22,901 bases of DNA from Branchiostoma floridae (taxonomy: Eukaryota > Chordata > Leptocardii > Amphioxiformes > Branchiostomatidae), in the NCBI RefSeq assembly GCF_000003815.2, contig NW_023365868.1:1-22901 (forward strand), in the 5' to 3' direction. Position 1 is the first letter of the stretch, and the number at the start of each line of letters is the position of its first letter. The notes under the pieces are model-generated. The model was given only the letters and a program-made list of their open reading frames with translations. It did not search any database and was not told where the DNA came from. Made by a program: the position numbers and the translations under genes. Below, piece after piece: positions 18,337 to 22,901 of this stretch.

Positions 18337-21300
18337 GCAAGTAGAGCTATCTAACGTTATATGAGCTATCGAAACTTGTAATTAGGCTACAAGCTTAAGC
18401 TTAGTCTGCGATGTCGAGTTGTCTGAAAGCTGACCTGTCTAGAATTTAGACTATGACTTTGTGTTGTCTATTAATCTGTCTCGTGCATTGCAACGCTAAC
18501 GAACGTGATTTCGCGATATCTGTTTAGATGTTTGGTTCCAGCTGTTTTGACGTGTTTTTAGGCATTTGGCTGGCGAACATGAAGAAAATGGTACAAAATG
18601 GAAAGCCGAACCAAGGCCGAACAAAAACGTCTAAAACATGTCAAAAACAGCCGGAGCCGAACCTCTGCTTGGGGGGTAGTAGTCAGCATCCATCAACCAA
18701 TTGAAAATATTTTATTTGAGTTTGATTTGATGACTCACTCTCCTTCAAAATTGGACACATCAAAACACGGTGTACAAATCATTTGTACGCAGTCTTATGT
18801 AACTTGTTAATAATTATCCGGCAGGACTATGCACATGGCCTCGGGTGGGTAAGAGATAAAGTTACGGTCCTTGGATACCAGTCTTGTCGTTGCTAGATCT
18901 GTTTGGAGATTAAGAAATTGTCTTAAAACGTACAAGAAACTCGACGGGAACTATACCCGGCTTCTCCGGGCCACCTTGGATGTTGACTGGAAGAGTCACA
19001 CCTCTAACACACAGCTTTACAACGGTCTGCCACGGATTACTAGAGTCATTCGCGACCGACGCCTGGCCCTTGCTGGTCATGTGATGCGTCACGACGAGAT
19101 GGCCGGTAGGGTTCTTCTCTGGCGGCCCGACGAGAAGAGAAGACGTGGCCGACCATCCCTGACCCTTAAGAGGGTGATTGAGGAAGATGTTGGCCTCCAA
19201 GACGGAGACCTCCTGTCTGTCATGCGCGACAGGGTCGTATGGAAGAACTTCATAGCGTCACCAGATAAGGATGAACTGAACTGAACTGAACTGTAGAATA
19301 GTTAGTATGTCAATCTAGTGTACTATAAACTCTTGATCTTAACCCAGTTCTTTCTTCTTAATATATATAAATCAGGACACACAGACACGTATATTCGTGT
19401 TGGTATAGCCGGTATAACCACCCTTCGGACGTTATCCTTAGTACAGGTCGTAACAATGTGGAATTCATCTTCGGTATTTTCATGACATGTAGGACACAAT
19501 CTCTGAGTGGCTGGCGTTTTGCGATGATGATCTTTTTTCAATGTTTGATTGACATGTGCAAGACGTTTTCTCTGGCCAAAGGTAGGCGGTGCCTTACTGA
19601 TAATCGCCGCGCTGTCAGCAAACCTGTGGTTTGAGGAGTGCATAACTGTATATCCTAGTACATGTAGATCAAACCAATGTACTGCACTGTAACTCTTGAT
19701 ATTTTGATTGACATGTGCGTCACACGACGTTTTCCCCTGACCCACAGGTGGGTGGTGCCTTACTGATAGTCGCCGTTCTGTCCGCTAACCTGCGGTTTGA
19801 GGAGTGTCTCCAGGACAAGTCGTCTGAGGAACACAGCGTCGATTTCATGGCGCTCCGGAACACCTGTCTCCTCGTGGGGGGTCTCATCTTCGTCACGGGA
19901 ACGGTCGGCTGCTTCGCGGCTTGGAAGGAGAGCTACTATGTGTCCTTGGTGGTAAGCGTAATCAAGGTCGTTATATAAGACGTTATATATAAGACATTAT
20001 TTAACGTCCTTAGTATAATGACACTTGAAAGTAAGTTAATTACATGTAAAACATCACGAAACTGCATCCTCTTCCAAAGTCTCCAACAAAAATGCCACTG
20101 CAGTTCAGCGAATTCTAAGTAGTTGCTGGGGGCTCAACGTGTACAATGTAAGAGAATGTACAAAAAATGAATTATTGTAATCAAGGTGTTTTTTTCAGAA
20201 CTTAGAATGGTCCTTAACCATACTAACGCTAGCTATAGAAGTAAGTTTTGCCCACAGAATCTGCTACAAATGATATGTTATGTCTTTTTCCAGTATTGTT
20301 TCTTCATCGGATTACTCTTTATCCTGACGAGCGCCGCAGTCACCACACTTCTGGCCATGCACCTCTTACGAACGGTGAGCAGTACACTTTAGTTATAGGC
20401 CATGTTGTTTTGACGATGACAACCGCGCGTTTCCAACAAAAAAGTCTTTAGAGATGCTGTAAATCATACAAAGCTGTACCAAAAGGAGCAAATATATGCC
20501 ATAGATTAGAACATGTATATAATATATATATACATTGGGAAACATGCGTTAGTGTCATAGAATACAAAAGTCAAGTCTAGGATCAAAGAAGAAGATGTGA
20601 AAGAGCCAAAACGAAGAGTTTATTGTTTGGTATTCCATGCCCTGCGTGTTTAGTCATTTATTTATTCAACTTCCTGACCATTTATATAAATGTTTCATAA
20701 TGAAGGCAACTTTTTTGGTCAAACTTTTCTTTGAGGTTCTCAGAGAATGCCATCCATCAATGTGACCTTACTAGAAAAAAATGCATAAAAAGTATTTTCG
20801 TGGATATGTCACGACTAAATTTAGATTACAATGACTGGGCAGTGCTTACACTTACATAGCCTAATTTACTGAAAAAGATAAATATAATGACACAGTGTAT
20901 GTCCTACTATGATGCATTTGTCTGCAATCTGTAGTGGTTGAAGGGGTTGTGGCTGATCGAGTGAGTCCGACCGTTGTTTATAATCTTTTCTTTATCATCT
21001 TTTACAGACCTACAATAACTTGGACAAGTTTATGACGTACACAATGAAAGCAAAGGGACCAGAGAGGATAATAATAGACATCTTTCAAAACCAGGTGAAC
21101 TTTAGTGACGTTTTTTTAGGGGGGTGGGTCGGGGTTTGCGATATCCTATCATATCGTCCTGGTATGAATCTATCAGTCTCTTTCTTTCTTTTTTTTTTAA
21201 AATGTTGACTTTAGGATATGGGTGAGGGGGGGGGGTGGCAAATTCTAATACATCGTACTGATGCGTATGTATTTTTTATGATATAGACTTTAGAATATGG

Positions 21301-22315
21301 GGGGGGGGGGTGGTTCTAATCAGTATTGTACTGGTGCGAATGTATCTATCTCTATCAGTCTCGTGCGTTCGTTCTTTATTTTAATCTTGACTGTAGGACA
21401 TCAAGTTAATCTATATTTGTTGGTTTTCCCACGACAGTTTGAGTGTTGTGGCGTCCATGGCTACAAAGACTGGTTCGGCCACCCGAGGACAGCTTCTCTC
21501 GGGCCCAAGTCCGTGCCGCCATCGTGTTGTAAAAACGTCAGCATCCACTTATCTTTAGACAGGTATATGAAAAATGCCTCAATTTGGTTTCTATGACAAA
21601 ATTATGCATTTTTCTAGTCATAAGTCTAATGATTACAAGCGATTCACTTTAGCAGCCACTTTTCATCCATCGATCATTAACCTGTTCCTGATGTTTCCAC
21701 TTTTTTATTTATTTATTTATCTATCTTTTTAACAGGCTTTCAAAAATCTGTGACCATTCATTAAACATCACGTTTGCAAGAAAAATCCAGAGTTGTGGAG
21801 CGGACATGGGCTCTCCTGCCGTCGCTAGGGGGAAGATCTACACACAGGTAAGGCAATACAGGTTTGCGATATTTTGCGTTTGTCGGCGTCCAATGTCGCC
21901 GCCATATTGGATGTTGACGCCATGTAGGCGCCATATGTCCCTTATTGTTCCCAGTTAGATTTTGACGTCATTACGGTGGACCATGGTCATTATGTCGCCT
22001 TGGGCTTTGCTAGAGACCCTTTAATAACTTTTTATTGTCGGATGCCATGTGTATGGAATACCTTCTCCATTTTATCGATCTACATTGTTCTTCACATCAC
22101 ATTCCCTCTCAAGGATTTCGTTGCATGCTGGGAAGCACAGGGCATTATGGGTATCTCAGGGGACAAACAATGTCATTACCATGACAGCACGTGTTGTTCT
22201 TTTCCTGATAAATTGTGTTTCTGTACTACAGGGTTGTGTACAGGTGACCAACGACCTCATCATGAAGCACATTGTTGAGTTAGAGTTGGCGGTGGGGATA
22301 TTGGCGATCTTGGAG
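18238..22315 (+). CDS. Tetraspanin B, seven exons in window, final tail exon missing
   Basis: Exons: 18238-18336, 19748-19951, 20294-20374, 21008-21094, 21438-21562, 21736-21847, 22232-22315; 264 residues are encoded here. All are GT-AG except intron 1, which is GC-AG (ATG|GCAAGT). Phases are 0 except phase 2 after exon 5. TM1 is about 18-43, TM2 72-92 and TM3 96-123; TM4 begins near 252 and runs off the last exon. The large loop has C160-C161-G162, PPSCC (C187, C188), then C204, C219 and C238, seven cysteines in all, and sequons at N190 and N209. Paralogy with tetraspanin A is clear from matching junctions and GYxDWF after CCG. The role is presumed membrane scaffolding, by family. By comparison with A, one exon of about 30-35 codons finishing TM4 and the tail should lie beyond 22901; I found no candidate in 22316-22901. 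Confidence 0.9.
18871..19284 (+). mobile_element. 5'-truncated non-LTR retrotransposon, C-terminal RT region
   Basis: The frame encodes a diagnostic segment: LDGNYTRLLRATL, then RDRRLALAGHVMRHDEMAGR, VLLWRPDEKRRRGRPSLTLK and a final WKNF block. Many metazoan non-LTR retrotransposons carry this LAGHV-x-R...KRRRGRP pattern downstream of the reverse transcriptase domain; I assign that from memory. The catalytic part is absent, so it is 5'-truncated and inactive. A short (CTGAA)n tail (about 19276-19292) overlaps the stop codon and marks the 3' end. It lies in intron 1 of tetraspanin B. The ORF has no upstream ATG and is not a host gene. Confidence 0.8.
19400..19525 (-). mobile_element. Retroelement fragment with CCHC zinc-binding motif
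   Basis: On the - strand the frame reads RLCPTCHENTEDEFHIVTTC, a C-x2-C...DE-x-H-x4-C pattern found near the C-terminus of many non-LTR reverse transcriptases. It lies on the strand opposite the fragment at 18871-19284, so it is a different insertion or a rearranged piece. The same frame runs on across tetraspanin exon 2 by chance. Confidence 0.5.
19544..19641 (+). pseudogene. Truncated duplicate of tetraspanin B exon 2
   Basis: The block from TTTGATTGACATGTGC through an acceptor-like GGCCAAAG to VGGALLIIAALSANLWFEEC duplicates 19703-19807. The coding match stops after EEC, where sequence diverges and meets TAA about 50 nt on. No donor fits a full exon, so this is a broken partial copy. If spliced in, it would truncate the protein in the small loop. 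Confidence 0.8.
19748..19951 (+). CDS. Tetraspanin B exon 2: TM1 end, small loop, TM2
   Basis: 68 codons between CCCCTGACCCACAG and TTGGTG|GTAAGC. Encodes VGGALLIVAVLSANL, a small loop with several acidic residues (EECLQDKSSEEHS), TM2 and GCFAAWKESYY. A truncated second copy of its beginning lies just upstream. Confidence 0.92.
20294..20374 (+). CDS. Tetraspanin B exon 3: TM3
   Basis: 27 codons between CTTTTTCCAG and ACG|GTGAGC. Encodes YCFFIGLLFILTSAAVTTLL, sharing YC, LLF, LTSAA with exon 3 of tetraspanin A. Confidence 0.93.
20375..21007 (+). other. Intron 3 of tetraspanin B
   Basis: AT-rich intron with an alternating TA stretch near 20517-20533. I see no exon, known repeat family or RNA gene in it. 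Confidence 0.5.
21008..21094 (+). CDS. Tetraspanin B exon 4: first helix of the large loop
   Basis: 29 codons between CATCTTTTACAG and CCAG|GTGAAC. Encodes TYNNLDKFMTYTMK and RIIIDIFQNQ, matching the equivalent exon of A by position and by RII-D-x2-Q. Confidence 0.9.
21105..21370 (+). repeat. Diverged G-rich tandem repeat in intron 4 of tetraspanin B
   Basis: Three related blocks each combine a GACTTTAG-type lead, a long G run with GTGG, a stretch around TCTAAT/ATC and TGAATGTATCTATCAGTCT-like ends. G runs lie at about 21117-21126, 21226-21237 and 21299-21311. Period is roughly 80-100 bp. Confidence 0.6.
21438..21562 (+). CDS. Tetraspanin B exon 5: CCG and PPSCC region
   Basis: 125 nt between CCCACGACAG and GACAG|GTATAT, ending in phase 2. 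Encodes FECCGVHGYKDWF and VPPSCC. In tetraspanin A this region and the next exon form one 67-codon exon. Confidence 0.9.
21736..21847 (+). CDS. Tetraspanin B exon 6: distal large loop
   Basis: 112 nt after a T-rich tract and TTTTTAACAG; donor CACAG|GTAAGG. Completes a split Arg codon and adds LSKICDHSLNITF and IQSCG, with two cysteines and a sequon. Confidence 0.88.
22232..22315 (+). CDS. Tetraspanin B exon 7: end of large loop, TM4 start
   Basis: 28 codons between TGTACTACAG and TTGGAG|GTAAGT. Encodes GCVQVTNDLIMKHIVELELA and VGILAILE. It aligns along its whole length with the 28-codon exon 6 of tetraspanin A. Confidence 0.92.
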
Positions 22316-22337
22316 GTAAGTATTTATTCATCTTTTT

Positions 22338-22361
22338 GCCGGGGCGCCGAAGGCGCCCGGC
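22338..22361. repeat. GC-rich hairpin
   Basis: GCCGGGGCGCC-GAA-GGCGCCCGGC forms a stem of 10 bp with one bulged G and a GAA loop, beginning 22 bp after the exon 7 donor. It is strikingly GC-rich against its AT-rich surroundings. Confidence 0.8.
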
Positions 22362-22412
22362 TTTGTGCCCGGTTTAATGGTTCGTCCTTGGATGGGTCTG
22401 CTATGGTCGCAA

Positions 22413-22528
22413 AATGTACCGTGCGTTTTTACGACAATTCTCAGCCCTTCTCAGCCCTTCAAATAAACGCAATGTACCGTGCGTTTTTACGACAATTCTC
22501 AGCCCTTCTTAGCCCTTCAAATAAACGT
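22413..22528 (+). repeat. 58-bp tandem duplication
   Basis: AATGTACCGTGCGTTTTTAC begins at 22413 and again at 22471; both copies run through TCAGCCCTTC twice and end AAATAAACG. Near-identity suggests a recent event. Confidence 0.9.
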
Positions 22529-22689
22529 TGTAAGAATACTGTTTATCCATGACCTCTACTCGTACAGAAAACATTGCAGCGCTCATTAGCAAAGTCTAGG
22601 AAAGGAAAATGTTTCTTGATTTGCAGTAAAACACTGGTCATGTAACATTTGAGGAGTTGTCGTTAAATCGCACGGTTCATTTTGCGATA

Positions 22690-22901
22690 GCGTTGACGGG
22701 TCCGGGTATTTAGCGGAATAACCCGGAATAACCCGGAATAACCCGGAATAACCTTAATAAAGGATGAAAGCTACCGAAATACAGTGTGCTTTGATAAGTT
22801 AAGATCGCAGAATGCAATATTTTGGCATAAAATAATGTATATATGGCCATGGGAACAGAAATATTACGGTTATTCGGGGGTATTCCGGGTCATTTCCGGG
22901 T
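22690..22901. repeat. ACCCGGAATA repeats with inverted copies at the window end
   Basis: ACCCGGAATA is repeated three full times at 22721-22750 with partial units either side. The reverse complement, TATTCCGGGT, and related CCGGGT motifs occur at 22880-22901. The arrangement looks like the two ends of an inverted-repeat element that may run past the window. Confidence 0.6.

Noticed and set aside
19323-19745. 140-residue - strand ORF as one gene
   Set aside because: It joins a retroelement zinc-motif fragment to antisense of the duplicated tetraspanin exon; the two parts are unrelated.
22049-22552. 167-residue + strand ORF
   Set aside because: It reads through intron, exon 7 in a different frame for part of its length, and the GC hairpin; the exon is explained by tetraspanin B.
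22559-22640. Possible final exon of tetraspanin B after an acceptor-like TTGCAG
   Set aside because: The translation lacks TM4 completion and a tetraspanin tail; the true last exon is probably beyond the window.
1-22901. CRISPR array, tRNA or rRNA genes, bacterial operon features
   Set aside because: Tandem repeats here lack uniform spacers, no cloverleaf or rRNA sequence was recognised, and spliced genes show this is eukaryotic nuclear DNA.

Overview
This looks like invertebrate animal DNA, most likely from a lancelet (Branchiostoma-type). Genes are broken into short exons with GT-AG junctions, introns are packed with minisatellites, microsatellites and palindromic MITE-like repeats, and there is a 5'-truncated non-LTR retrotransposon piece. 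The species guess is inference; the exon structures are read directly from the sequence.

Three protein genes are supported. (1) On the + strand at 3058-7197, a four-exon gene encodes a small secreted, cationic, cysteine-rich peptide. It has a TATA promoter at 2868-2875 and two Cx5Cx5C modules, each on its own exon. I recognise no family for it. (2) On the - strand, 17742 down to 9589, a complete seven-exon tetraspanin of 304 residues. (3) On the + strand, 18238-22315, a second tetraspanin with seven exons in the window; its final cytoplasmic-tail exon lies beyond the window end. The two tetraspanins are divergent neighbours with 495 bp between start codons. Their exon junctions match at nearly every position, so they are probably an inverted duplicate pair. 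The + copy differs by one extra intron in the large extracellular loop and by a GC-AG first intron.

Layout: 1-2700 is non-coding, with a dispersed repeat and a GA/CA/GATA/TG microsatellite block. 2767-7197 is the peptide gene. 7198-9588 is the non-coding gap between two convergent genes, with a dispersed inverted repeat and a possible tetraspanin poly(A) signal. 9589-17742 is tetraspanin A; its last intron (9691-13151) carries a roughly 2 kb fold-back element with a candidate 6-bp target-site duplication and a 0.7 kb two-variant minisatellite. 17743-18237 is the divergent intergenic region. 18238-22315 is tetraspanin B, whose first intron holds retroelement debris and a broken copy of its own exon 2. 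22316-22901 holds short repeats and no recognised exon.

Tetraspanins are four-pass membrane scaffold proteins, and both copies have the CCG and P-x-S-C-C signatures of the large loop. The peptide gene is not evidently linked to them in function. The most notable observations are the modular cysteine peptide with its in-frame optional 102-nt intron, the fold-back element, and two places where a tandem repeat includes an exon edge of tetraspanin A (the exon 5 donor and the stop codon).
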